Shown here: positions 8,961-16,449 of the stretch, piece by piece
Position numbering within the stretch: the stretch's first letter is position 1
Layout of the letters: each line of letters opens with the position of its first letter
NCBI GenBank assembly: GCA_964597035.1
Contig: CAZQWM010000031.1
Span: 1-27,248, forward strand
DNA from: Fen-1362 sp964597035
Lineage (GTDB): Bacteria > Planctomycetota > Phycisphaerae > Sedimentisphaerales > Anaerobacaceae
Length of the DNA stretch: 27,248 nucleotides
Reading direction: 5' to 3'
The notes under the pieces: model-generated
Seen by the model: only the letters and a program-made list of their open reading frames with translations
What the model was told of the DNA's origin: nothing
Database searches by the model: none
Program-made: the position numbers and the translations under genes

Positions 8961-9446
8961 CTACTCGTTGACTTCCGCCGGTTCTGTTGCCTGTTCCTGC
9001 TCCGCTGCCTCCTGCTGTTCGAGTGCCTGCTGCTCAATTGAAGTCTGGAGTTCGCGTATTACGGCTTTAAGCTGTTCGGCTTGCTTTTCCAGTTCGGCTG
9101 TCTTATTGGTCTGTTCGACCAGCAGGGGGCTGAGTTTTTCTAATTGTTGCTGGGCATCGTCGGCCTCGGTTATCACGGCGTCTCTGTCTTCCAAAAGCTC
9201 GTCGAGTTGTTGCTGAAGGTTATCCCTAGCCTGATTTGCAGTCTGGAGTTTTTCCTTAAGGTAGCTGATTTCACCTTTCAGTTTAACAATTTCAGCCCTG
9301 AGCTTGACAAGGTCTGTTTTCGCCTCGGCCACTTCTTCAAGGGCCTTGCGTTTTTCACGGTCTTCGCAGCCGATTGGCATAATCGATATTACCAACAGCA
9401 CAAGCAACTTGCTGGTGTGTCTGATTGATTTTACTTTTTGTATCAT
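8961..9446 (-). CDS. Small coiled-coil lipoprotein
   Basis: 161 residues from the ATG at 9446 (a longer start 18 codons upstream would place a non-signal stretch before the leader). The N-terminus SKLLVLLVISIMPIGCED is a lipoprotein signal with Cys as the modified residue. Nearly all the rest is heptad-type coiled coil (EVAEAKTDLVKLRAEIVKLK, LKEKLQTANQARDNLQQQLD) with a Glu/Gln/Ala-rich tail. No enzymatic domain is visible. It probably spans part of the periplasm as an envelope structural or tethering protein, but that is inference. It lies downstream of the prepilin-type gene in the same direction, after a 95-bp gap. Confidence 0.75.
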   Translation of the reverse strand: MIQKVKSIRHTSKLLVLLVISIMPIGCEDREKRKALEEVAEAKTDLVKLRAEIVKLKGEISYLKEKLQTANQARDNLQQQLDELLEDRDAVITEADDAQQQLEKLSPLLVEQTNKTAELEKQAEQLKAVIRELQTSIEQQALEQQEAAEQEQATEPAEVNE

Positions 9447-9541
9447 TGATTTTACCCCGGACAAATTTCCGCACGGTTCCTTTACCGGTAATATCGGCAA
9501 CTCGTGCTGTTTAGGATGACCTTATGACGGGTGCCTGAGGA

Positions 9542-10276
9542 TTATGGTGACCAATCGACGCCCTTTATTCCGTGGATTGTCAAGTTCGGGTTTGGATTGC
9601 CGTCGTTGCCTATGCGAATGTCATTAGCGTCGATAAAACACACCTGGCCATCAGCGAACAGGTAATTCCGCTGGCCTTGCGTGTCCCACCATCCTTTGTC
9701 TACATCGGATTCTAACCGCTTGTGATTGCTCAGCCACTCGCCTGCAACTATCTTGCCGGCGGGTTTAGCTATGTTCTCCGGCCTTTGTGGTACAGGCCCT
9801 GGCACGCCCAGGTCGCTGGTCATGGTATCAATCTGTTCAGGGCTGTGATAAAACGCCAGCGAATAGGAGTAACTGGTGGATTCCCAATTTACGGGGGCAA
9901 TATCGTCTGCCGGGCACAACAGCACCGACGGGTTATTGGCATCAATGTTTCCTCCGAGATAAGGCACCAAAAAATCCCGCCAGCCTCGTCCCATCCACAG
10001 CCAGATATTGGGGTCGGATGGATTCTTTTTGGGCAGGGGGTCCTGGGCACAAGGATATGTGCCGTCGTTTGTATTGAGATACATATGCATTGCGACGTCA
10101 ATTTGCCTCAGATTACTTGCGCAGGCAATTCGTCTCGACTTGACTCTTGCTTTTCCCAGGCCGGGAATCAATAGCGCCAGTATTGCGGCAATTATAGATA
10201 TTACCACAAGCAGCTCGATTAAACTAAAGCCGGACCATTTTTTTTCGGCACAGGATGCGTGGGTTGTAAGCCGCAA
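9542..10276 (-). CDS. Prepilin-type (type II secretion pseudopilin-like) protein, planctomycete family
   Basis: 244 residues. The start is a TTG at 10276, supported by AGGAGA six bases upstream. The N-terminus has the type IV prepilin signature G|FSLIELLVVISIIAAILALL with the invariant Glu at position +5 after the peptidase cleavage site. The rest is a globular domain ending near NYLFADGQVCFIDAND, the xxDGxV element found in the very expanded planctomycete pseudopilin families. These proteins are exported by a type II-like machinery; individual roles are unknown. The gene begins 13 bp after glmS ends and is probably cotranscribed. Confidence 0.88.
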   Translation of the reverse strand: MRLTTHASCAEKKWSGFSLIELLVVISIIAAILALLIPGLGKARVKSRRIACASNLRQIDVAMHMYLNTNDGTYPCAQDPLPKKNPSDPNIWLWMGRGWRDFLVPYLGGNIDANNPSVLLCPADDIAPVNWESTSYSYSLAFYHSPEQIDTMTSDLGVPGPVPQRPENIAKPAGKIVAGEWLSNHKRLESDVDKGWWDTQGQRNYLFADGQVCFIDANDIRIGNDGNPNPNLTIHGIKGVDWSP

Positions 10277-10289
10277 GTGTTTCTCCTGA

Positions 10290-12158
10290 TTATTCGACGG
10301 TGACGCTTTTGGCTAGGTTTCGCGGCTTATCCACATCGTGACCGCGCAAGACAGCAGCGTGATAGGCCAGTATCTGCAACGGCACGACAGTAAGCATCGG
10401 CTGGAGGAGTTCCGGGGCATCGGGAATAGTTATCAAGTGGTCGGCGTATTCTTTGATTTGGTCGTCGCCTTCAGTGGCAACGATAATAGTTTTGCCCTTT
10501 CGCGCACGCACCTCTGAGATATTGCCTATAATCTTGTCGTATTGAGGGCCGGCAGTGGCGATAAATACGGCCGGCATACCATCCACAATCAGGGCAATCG
10601 GCCCGTGTTTCATTTCTGCGGCCGGCAGACCCTCAGCGTGTATGTAGCTTATCTCCTTAAGCTTGAGGGCCCCTTCGAGAGCCACCGGATAGTTGACGCC
10701 CCTGCCAAGAAACAGCCAGTTGTTTTCGTCGATATTTGCCTCGGCTATTTTTCTGATATGGTCCGATTGTTCGAGAATCTTTGATATGGTGTCGGGTATT
10801 TTTGAGAGTTCTTTGATATATCGTGCAGCTTCATCGCTGCTTATGTGTCTTCTTCTGCTAAGCTCTATTGCCAGCATAGTCAGTACGGCCACCTGTGCAG
10901 TGAAGGCCTTTGTGCTGGCGACGCCGATTTCCGGGCCAGCGTGCAGATATACTCCCGCGTCCGTGGCTCTGGCGATGGATGAACCCACAACATTGACAAT
11001 CCCGAGCACGGTTGCTCCTCGTTCCTTGGCCTGTTCTACCGCTGCCAGAGTGTCGGCGGTCTCACCAGACTGACTTATCGCAATGACGGTAGTTCCGTCT
11101 TCTATGATTGGGTTGCGGTAACGAAACTCGCTGGCGTATTCGGTTTCGGTGGGAATCCTTGCCAACTGCTCGAACAGAAATTCGCCGACCAGTCCCGCGT
11201 GAAAGGCGGTTCCGCAGGCGGTGAAAATAATCCTTTTCGCGCGGGTCAGCTCGCGCAGGTAGGAATCGACTCCTCCCAGTTTGATTCTAACGTTGTGGAC
11301 GTCAATCCGGCCGCCCATACAGGTGGTCAGCGCCTTGGGCTGCTCGAATATTTCTTTGAGCATGTGGTGTTTGAAACTGCCCAGTTCGATTTGCTCCAGC
11401 GAGAATTCGATTTCCTGTAGTTCCTTGGTTATCGCAACGTTTTCGATTGTCTTGGTGTGGAATCCGTCCGGTGTGATTGTTACCATTTCGTTGTCTGCGA
11501 GGTACACGGCGTGATTCGTATGCTCAACGATTGCGGCGGCATCCGAAGCCAGAATATAGTCGCCGTCGCCGACTCCGAGAATCAGCGGGCTTCCCTTCTT
11601 GGCACCGATGAGCATATTGGGGCAGTCTGCACACAGTATGCCCAGCCCGTAAGTGCCGTGAATCTCCCGCAACGCCCGTTGCACCGCCCATTCGAACCTG
11701 CTTTGGCCAGCCGGTTTTCTTGTCTGTTCGCCGGCGTCGCACTTTTCATAGAAATATCCAATCAGGTTGGCTATGACCTCTGTGTCGGTTTCGCTGGCGA
11801 AGGGGACTTTTTCGCTTTGCAGCCAGGTCCTCAGCGTTGCATAGTTTTCAATAATGCCGTTATGGACGACGGCTATCTTCCCGGTGTAGTCCTGGTGTGG
11901 GTGGGCGTTGATTTCGTTTGGCTGGCCGTGAGTTGCCCAGCGTGTATGCCCCAGGCCCAGAGTCTCATTGCCATTCGGCTCATCCAGAATCGCCTCAAGT
12001 GCGGCTATTCTGCCGCTTGCCTTTTTGACCCTGATAACACCGGCACCCATCAGGGCGACCCCAGCCGAATCATAACCGCGGTATTCAAGGCGTTTGAGTC
12101 CTTCGATAAGTATTGGCTGTGCCGTTTTTTTACCCAAGTAAGCTACTATGCCGCACAT
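10290..12158 (-). CDS. glmS: Glutamine--fructose-6-phosphate aminotransferase (isomerizing)
   Basis: 622 residues, close to the usual ~610. It makes glucosamine-6-phosphate from fructose-6-phosphate and glutamine, the first committed step to UDP-GlcNAc for peptidoglycan and lipopolysaccharide. The N-terminal class II glutaminase domain begins MCGIVAYLG with the catalytic Cys2, and contains EYRGYDSAGVAL, GHTRWATHG and VVHNGIIEN. Two SIS sugar-isomerase domains follow (AISQSGETADT; ALEGALKLKEISYIHAEG), and the C-terminus DKPRNLAKSVTVE is the family ending. AGGG lies seven bases before the ATG. The approximately 70-base leader is too short to hold a glmS ribozyme. Confidence 0.98.
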   Translation of the reverse strand: MCGIVAYLGKKTAQPILIEGLKRLEYRGYDSAGVALMGAGVIRVKKASGRIAALEAILDEPNGNETLGLGHTRWATHGQPNEINAHPHQDYTGKIAVVHNGIIENYATLRTWLQSEKVPFASETDTEVIANLIGYFYEKCDAGEQTRKPAGQSRFEWAVQRALREIHGTYGLGILCADCPNMLIGAKKGSPLILGVGDGDYILASDAAAIVEHTNHAVYLADNEMVTITPDGFHTKTIENVAITKELQEIEFSLEQIELGSFKHHMLKEIFEQPKALTTCMGGRIDVHNVRIKLGGVDSYLRELTRAKRIIFTACGTAFHAGLVGEFLFEQLARIPTETEYASEFRYRNPIIEDGTTVIAISQSGETADTLAAVEQAKERGATVLGIVNVVGSSIARATDAGVYLHAGPEIGVASTKAFTAQVAVLTMLAIELSRRRHISSDEAARYIKELSKIPDTISKILEQSDHIRKIAEANIDENNWLFLGRGVNYPVALEGALKLKEISYIHAEGLPAAEMKHGPIALIVDGMPAVFIATAGPQYDKIIGNISEVRARKGKTIIVATEGDDQIKEYADHLITIPDAPELLQPMLTVVPLQILAYHAAVLRGHDVDKPRNLAKSVTVE

Positions 12159-12234
12159 TTCTATTCCCTTTACTGTGAGTCAATGAACTGTATGGGCAAT
12201 GGGTCGCGTGTTCATAAACCGAGGCCAACGGTAG

Positions 12235-12263
12235 AGCATAACATCCGGGCCTCATTTTTACAA
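12235..12263 (-). promoter_or_regulatory. Candidate sigma-70-type promoter for glmS
   Basis: On the minus strand, TTGTAA (12258-12263) and TATGCT (12235-12240) are 17 bp apart, with a TG extended -10 (TGTTATGCT). Predicted transcription start is near 12228, leaving a leader of about 70 bases before glmS. Each hexamer matches consensus at 4 of 6 positions; this is a pattern match only. Confidence 0.4.
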
Positions 12264-12319
12264 GGTTCGCTTATTGTAGAGAAATGGTCTTTCGCAGGCA
12301 ATTCAAATTCGTTAAACTC

Positions 12320-12328
12320 TGATATAAG
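12320..12328 (+). promoter_or_regulatory. Candidate extended -10 element for hisHF
   Basis: TGATATAAG fits the extended -10 pattern TGnTATAAT at all but the last base and lies about 46 bases before the hisH ATG. No convincing -35 hexamer exists at 16-18 bp; the nearest is TTCAAA at 15 bp. A perfect 12-bp palindrome GAAAGGCCTTTC (12341-12352) sits just downstream, in the predicted leader. Confidence 0.3.
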
Positions 12329-12374
12329 ATTTTACCGCTTGAAAGGCCTTTCGGTCTGCTGTTGAGTGTGATAT

Positions 12375-12983
12375 ATGCTTATTGTCATCGATTATAACGT
12401 TGGAAACGTCAAGAGCGTTTGCAATGCCTTTCGCCATATCGGCTGCGAGGTCGAGTTAAGCTGTGACCGTAGTAAAATCGAGGCCGCATCGGCGCTGGTC
12501 CTGCCGGGCGTGGCGGCTTTCGGTTTTGCCGTCGGCGCTCTCGGCTCACTGGCTTCAGTAATCAGGGAATTGGCACAGGCCGGCAAGCCGTTGCTCGGTA
12601 TTTGCGTCGGCTTCCAGATGCTCTTTGACGAGAGCTGCGAATTCGGCACACACAAAGGATTGGGCCTGGTTTCTGGCGCCGTTGTTCCCATACCGGCCGG
12701 CCGGGTCATTCCGCATATGGGCTGGAACAAGGTTGCGCTGCCTGATGACAACCCGCTGTTCGCAGGATTAGGAAACGAGAAGCATTTCTATTTTGCGCAC
12801 TCCTTTTATGCAAATGTCACTGACAGTGCCGCTAAAGTCGCGTATACCAACTATGGTTTTAATCTGCCTGCGGCTGTCCGTAAGGGCAGCATCTATGGCA
12901 CCCAGTTTCACCCGGAAAAAAGCGGCAAACAGGGGCTTCAGGTGCTGCGTAACTTCGCCCGAATCGCCGGAGAAGACCGCTGA
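12375..12983 (+). CDS. hisH: Imidazole glycerol phosphate synthase, glutamine amidotransferase subunit
   Basis: 202 residues, normal for HisH. It hydrolyses glutamine and channels ammonia to HisF in histidine biosynthesis. The class I amidotransferase triad is present: Cys77 in GICVGFQML, and His179/Glu181 in YGTQFHPEKSG. The N-terminus IDYNVGNVKSV and the oxyanion-strand phrase LPGVAAF are family typical (the usual LPGVGAF has Gly). HIPHMGWN-type sequence appears as VIPHMGWN. It is joined to hisF by a TGATG overlap. No other his gene is in the window, so the pathway genes are dispersed. Confidence 0.95.
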   Translation: MLIVIDYNVGNVKSVCNAFRHIGCEVELSCDRSKIEAASALVLPGVAAFGFAVGALGSLASVIRELAQAGKPLLGICVGFQMLFDESCEFGTHKGLGLVSGAVVPIPAGRVIPHMGWNKVALPDDNPLFAGLGNEKHFYFAHSFYANVTDSAAKVAYTNYGFNLPAAVRKGSIYGTQFHPEKSGKQGLQVLRNFARIAGEDR

Positions 12984-13747
12984 TGCTTGCCAGGAGAATA
13001 ATTCCGTGCCTCGATGTCAAAGACGGACGTGTTGTCAAGGGCGTGAAGTTTGTTAATTTGCGCGATGCCGGCGACCCCGTCGAGCTTGGCGCCCGTTATA
13101 GTGAGGATGGGGCCGATGAGCTTGTTTTTTTAGATATAACGGCGACGATTCGTTCTCGCAAGACTATCGTCGAGCTTGTCGGGAAAGTCGCGGAAAAAGT
13201 TTTTATCCCATTTACAGTTGGAGGCGGCATCAGCTCCGTCGAGCATATGGACCAGCTTCTGCGAAGCGGCGCCGAGAAATGCTCCGTTAATACAGCCGCC
13301 GTGGCAAATCCCGATATCCTTACACAGGCCGCCCAGCGATTCGGCAACCAGTGCGTCGTCCTTGCCGTTGACGCCCGACGGTCCAAAACGAGGGCGAGCC
13401 ACTGGCAGGTGTGTGTCAAGGCCGGAACCGAGCCGACCGATATCGACGCCGTCGAATGGGCGGTCGAGGGTGCAAAACGCGGAGCAGGTGAAATTTTGCT
13501 CACCAGTATGGACGCCGATGGTACACAGGCCGGATACGATATTGAATTGACCCGTGCCGTGGCCGATGCCGTCAATATTCCCGTCATCGCATCGGGTGGC
13601 GCAGGCACGCTCCAACACCTCTACGATGTTATTGTTGCTGGCCACGCCGAAGCCGTTCTTATGGCCTCAATCACCCATTTCGAAAATTACACAATCAACC
13701 AGATGAAGGAATACCTCCGTTCCCGCGGAATCGCCGTTAACCTCTAA
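12983..13747 (+). CDS. hisF: Imidazole glycerol phosphate synthase, cyclase subunit
   Basis: 254 residues, normal HisF length. It is the (beta/alpha)8 barrel that uses ammonia from HisH and PRFAR to give imidazole glycerol phosphate and AICAR. Catalytic Asp11 (IIPCLDVKDGRVVKG) and Asp130 (VVLAVDARR) are at canonical positions, with FTVGGGI and the phosphate-binding loop VIASGGAGT. All features follow histidine-pathway HisF rather than the diverged polysaccharide-pathway paralogues. The ATG overlaps the hisH stop by one base. It ends 8 bp from the convergent GLUG gene. Confidence 0.96.
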   Translation: MLARRIIPCLDVKDGRVVKGVKFVNLRDAGDPVELGARYSEDGADELVFLDITATIRSRKTIVELVGKVAEKVFIPFTVGGGISSVEHMDQLLRSGAEKCSVNTAAVANPDILTQAAQRFGNQCVVLAVDARRSKTRASHWQVCVKAGTEPTDIDAVEWAVEGAKRGAGEILLTSMDADGTQAGYDIELTRAVADAVNIPVIASGGAGTLQHLYDVIVAGHAEAVLMASITHFENYTINQMKEYLRSRGIAVNL

Positions 13748-13755
13748 AACTTCAA

Positions 13756-16149
13756 TTACGGCAGGAAAACATCTGCGTTCTCGCTGAAGCCCTTGAATGC
13801 GACGTTAAGCTTAGCGTCGCCGGAGTCGGTAATCTCGGTATTTTTTATTGTCAGCTTAAAAACACATTTATTGAAGTCAAACGTAGCAGCGGCGATCTCG
13901 CCGTCCGGCAGTAAAACCTTTGAGCAGGTGAATTTGCTTTTGGAATTCTTGAAAACGCCGGCCGGCATTGTAAATGTCTGTGAACCAACGGTAGCATAGA
14001 GTGGATAGGCAACAAGATCCGCGAGGTCAACTCTTCCAACTGAAAATCCTCCGCTTATAGCCACTCTGGTAATATTGCCTGTTTTCTTATCGCATGTAAA
14101 TTTTGACTTATCAACTCGCAGTGAGTTTGCAACCCCCATCATCAAGCTCATGGGTATTGGTCTTTTGGGGCCATTGATAATTTTCTCATCTACTTGTGCA
14201 TCGCTGGCAAAAGTCCCAATAATAATCGTCATAGCAATTGGAGAACACAAACCTGAAAGGTCAATATCTTTAGAAGAGAAATTAAATTTGTGCGTTTTCA
14301 AGTTATACATTAAATGACTTTTAGAATCGCGTGTAGTAAGTTTAAATGTATTATTGCGATAAGTATCTAATGTTATCGGAAAATATGAAACTCTGTTTGG
14401 GAGAAAATAATCGGAAAGAATTCCACAAAAATGAACTTCTAAAGCATCAGTACTGGCAAAATCTTCGTCCGTTGCGGCCATAAGACCTGAAATGTAAATC
14501 GAGCCGCCTGTGTCGCCATCTTTTACAGTGCACTTGGTAATGACAAGGTGACAACTGCCTTCAAAATTCCAGGCAAGTTTAGGATAATCTATTCCTTCAC
14601 ATATCGACCAGATGTCTTCTGTGCCATTTGTCGTTTCACCGGTAAAATCCCATCCAACGAAACTGTCCTGCTGTCTCATTAGTTGAGCCGACAGTGGGGT
14701 CCCAAGTTTATTATTTGGGCCGGTTCCTGAAAGAAAATAGCAACTGCTGATATTGTCACTGCTGATATTGCCGTAGCCATTTTGTCCCACCAGACCACCG
14801 GTGTATCGGCCTTTACCAACGACGGTAGTTGATAAGGAATTGATAACGTTGCCATAAAAGTTCAATCCGACAAGTCCGCCGAGATTGGACGAATTGGCAG
14901 CGCCAGCGACTTTGCCCGCTGCGAAGCAATTACTAATGGTTCCCTTATAATTATTACCCATCAACCCGCCAAGATTGGAGGAATTGTCCCCGCCGGTGAT
15001 ATTGCATTCTGAAAACGATGTCCCTACGTAGCCGTACTCGTTTTGTCCGACCAGCCCGCCGAAATTGCCTGACTCATCACCAGCAGTTATGCCACAAGTT
15101 GCATAGCAATCACTGATAGTGCCGTCATTTCTCCCGACCAGCCCGCCGAGATTACTTGACGCATCACCGGCAGCGATATCGCCAGTCGCATAGCAATCGC
15201 TGATAGTGCTGCCGGCGCAAAAACCCACCAGCCCGCCGAGATTGCTCGATTCGTCACCGGCAGTGATGCCGCCAGTCGAATATGAATTGCTAACATCCCG
15301 GCAAATACCAGCCAGTCCGCCGATTCCATTTGAAGAATCTCCGCTTGCAACAGACACCGTCGAAAAACAATTGTTGATGCTGCCGGCGCTGTTTCCGACT
15401 AATCCGCCTATGGCACTCGAAAAACTGCCGTTTTTAATGCTGCCTGTTGAATATGAATTACTGATAGCACCCTCGTTGCAAGTGCCCACCAGTCCGCCGA
15501 TTCCATTTGAAGAATCTCCGCTTGCAACAGATACCATCGAAAAACTATTACTGATGGTGCTGTGGGAGCTATATCCAATCAGACCACCGAGCGAATCCGT
15601 ATCACGTCCGTCTTCTATAATACCGGCATCTATAATACCGCCGGAAGAGCAACCGTTAATATCGGCGTGATAACAATATCCCGCCAGACCTCCGAGATTA
15701 AATGCAAAGCTTTTACAGATAATATTGACGTTTTTGAGTTGGAGGTTTTTCAGCTTGCCGCCGTCAACGTACCCGAACAGACCAAGATACTCGGTATGCG
15801 AAATTCCATTGCTATCAATAGTCAGATTGCTGATTTTATGACCCGTTCCATCAAAAACACCCGAAAACTTACCTCCGACGAAACCGCTGCTGAAAATATC
15901 CCACGTTCCACGCGCAATGACAGCGTTGTTGAAGACCTGTCCGCCGGGCAAATTGGGGTCAAGGTCGATATCATCAGTCAGAATGAAGCACTTATTATAA
16001 TCGTTAATATCTTCGGCAAGAGTTAATAAGTCATCAACATTTGCGATTTGGTATGGGGCGTCGGCTGTTCCTGAACCGCCGGAGTATTTGGCCTGTACCG
16101 TTATTGAGACAACTAATATAATTAGAAGCACAGAAGACAGCCATTTCAC
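13756..16149 (-). CDS. Secreted GLUG-repeat surface protein
   Basis: 797 residues from a GTG at 16149 with AGGAAG eight bases upstream. A signal peptide (LSSVLLIILVVSITVQA) is followed by a beta-helix entry region (GGSGTADAPYQIANVDDLLTL, FILTDDIDLDP), common at the start of GLUG proteins. About eleven GG-L-x-G units of roughly 30-35 residues follow, each of the form SSNLGGLVG...ISNCYATG. After about residue 500 comes a different beta-rich region containing two related modules (NTFKL...FNFSSKDIDLSGL...IIIGTF; SKFTC...FDFNKCVFKLTIKNTEIT). GLUG repeats are linked to adhesins and peptidase-associated surface proteins; the role here is unknown. There is no visible cell-wall anchor or PEP-CTERM signal. 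Confidence 0.88.
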   Translation of the reverse strand: MKWLSSVLLIILVVSITVQAKYSGGSGTADAPYQIANVDDLLTLAEDINDYNKCFILTDDIDLDPNLPGGQVFNNAVIARGTWDIFSSGFVGGKFSGVFDGTGHKISNLTIDSNGISHTEYLGLFGYVDGGKLKNLQLKNVNIICKSFAFNLGGLAGYCYHADINGCSSGGIIDAGIIEDGRDTDSLGGLIGYSSHSTISNSFSMVSVASGDSSNGIGGLVGTCNEGAISNSYSTGSIKNGSFSSAIGGLVGNSAGSINNCFSTVSVASGDSSNGIGGLAGICRDVSNSYSTGGITAGDESSNLGGLVGFCAGSTISDCYATGDIAAGDASSNLGGLVGRNDGTISDCYATCGITAGDESGNFGGLVGQNEYGYVGTSFSECNITGGDNSSNLGGLMGNNYKGTISNCFAAGKVAGAANSSNLGGLVGLNFYGNVINSLSTTVVGKGRYTGGLVGQNGYGNISSDNISSCYFLSGTGPNNKLGTPLSAQLMRQQDSFVGWDFTGETTNGTEDIWSICEGIDYPKLAWNFEGSCHLVITKCTVKDGDTGGSIYISGLMAATDEDFASTDALEVHFCGILSDYFLPNRVSYFPITLDTYRNNTFKLTTRDSKSHLMYNLKTHKFNFSSKDIDLSGLCSPIAMTIIIGTFASDAQVDEKIINGPKRPIPMSLMMGVANSLRVDKSKFTCDKKTGNITRVAISGGFSVGRVDLADLVAYPLYATVGSQTFTMPAGVFKNSKSKFTCSKVLLPDGEIAAATFDFNKCVFKLTIKNTEITDSGDAKLNVAFKGFSENADVFLP
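15312..15354. repeat. 43-bp perfect direct repeat inside the GLUG gene, copy 1
   Basis: The 43 bases here recur exactly at 15489-15531, 177 bp away. Both encode the unit VASGDSSNGIGGL of the GLUG protein. The identity at synonymous positions points to a recent duplication or gene conversion of repeat units. Confidence 0.85.
15489..15531. repeat. 43-bp perfect direct repeat inside the GLUG gene, copy 2
   Basis: This is the partner of 15312-15354. Similarity continues beyond the exact block, with scattered differences on both sides. Confidence 0.85.
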
Positions 16150-16226
16150 AAGTATTTCTTCCTAAAAATAACAATCCACGTCTTTCTTAAGTTCATTGTT
16201 GTTTCCGTGTCCTCCAAGACAGGTTA

Positions 16227-16235
16227 ATTATATCA
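16227..16235 (-). promoter_or_regulatory. Candidate extended -10 promoter for the GLUG gene
   Basis: On the minus strand this reads TGATATAAT, a perfect extended -10. The sequence 17 bp further upstream (TTTTAT) is not a good -35 box. It implies a leader of about 70 bases. It shares the 300-bp divergent region 16150-16449 with the promoter for the opposite gene; apart from these two elements I see nothing in that region. Confidence 0.45.
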
Positions 16236-16340
16236 AAACGACCTTTTTTATAAAAGCAAATCTTCCAAATTTTTGGGCTGGCCATAGAACCCACCTGCTG
16301 TCAGCAGGCAACATATCCCCTTGATGCTCTGAAACTTTCT

Positions 16341-16368
16341 TTGCCTTAGAGGGGCTGGATGTTATAAT
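16341..16368 (+). promoter_or_regulatory. Candidate promoter for the GH10-like gene cluster
   Basis: TTGCCT (16341-16346), a 16-bp spacer, then TATAAT (16363-16368) preceded by TG as TGTTATAAT. The predicted transcription start is near 16375, about 75 bases before the GTG start at 16450. Confidence 0.5.
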
Positions 16369-16449
16369 CTCGCGGAAACTAAGAGCATAAGTCATAAGTT
16401 GTAAGTGCACGATTGCGTAGGTGTCGTGCACTGTGTCGAAAGGAAGACC

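Noticed and set aside
12341..12352. 12-bp perfect palindrome GAAAGGCCTTTC before hisH as an operator
   Set aside because: It is a single short palindrome without a loop or second copy; one of this size can occur by chance, so it is noted only in the promoter entry.
12159..12374. A glmS ribozyme upstream of glmS
   Set aside because: The predicted leader is about 70 bases, too short for the ribozyme, and no conserved core is seen; such ribozymes are typical of Gram-positive bacteria.
14800..15600. Regularly spaced repeats that could be taken for a CRISPR array
   Set aside because: The units are imperfect, lie in frame within one large coding gene and encode GLUG protein repeats; there are no unique spacers and no cas genes.
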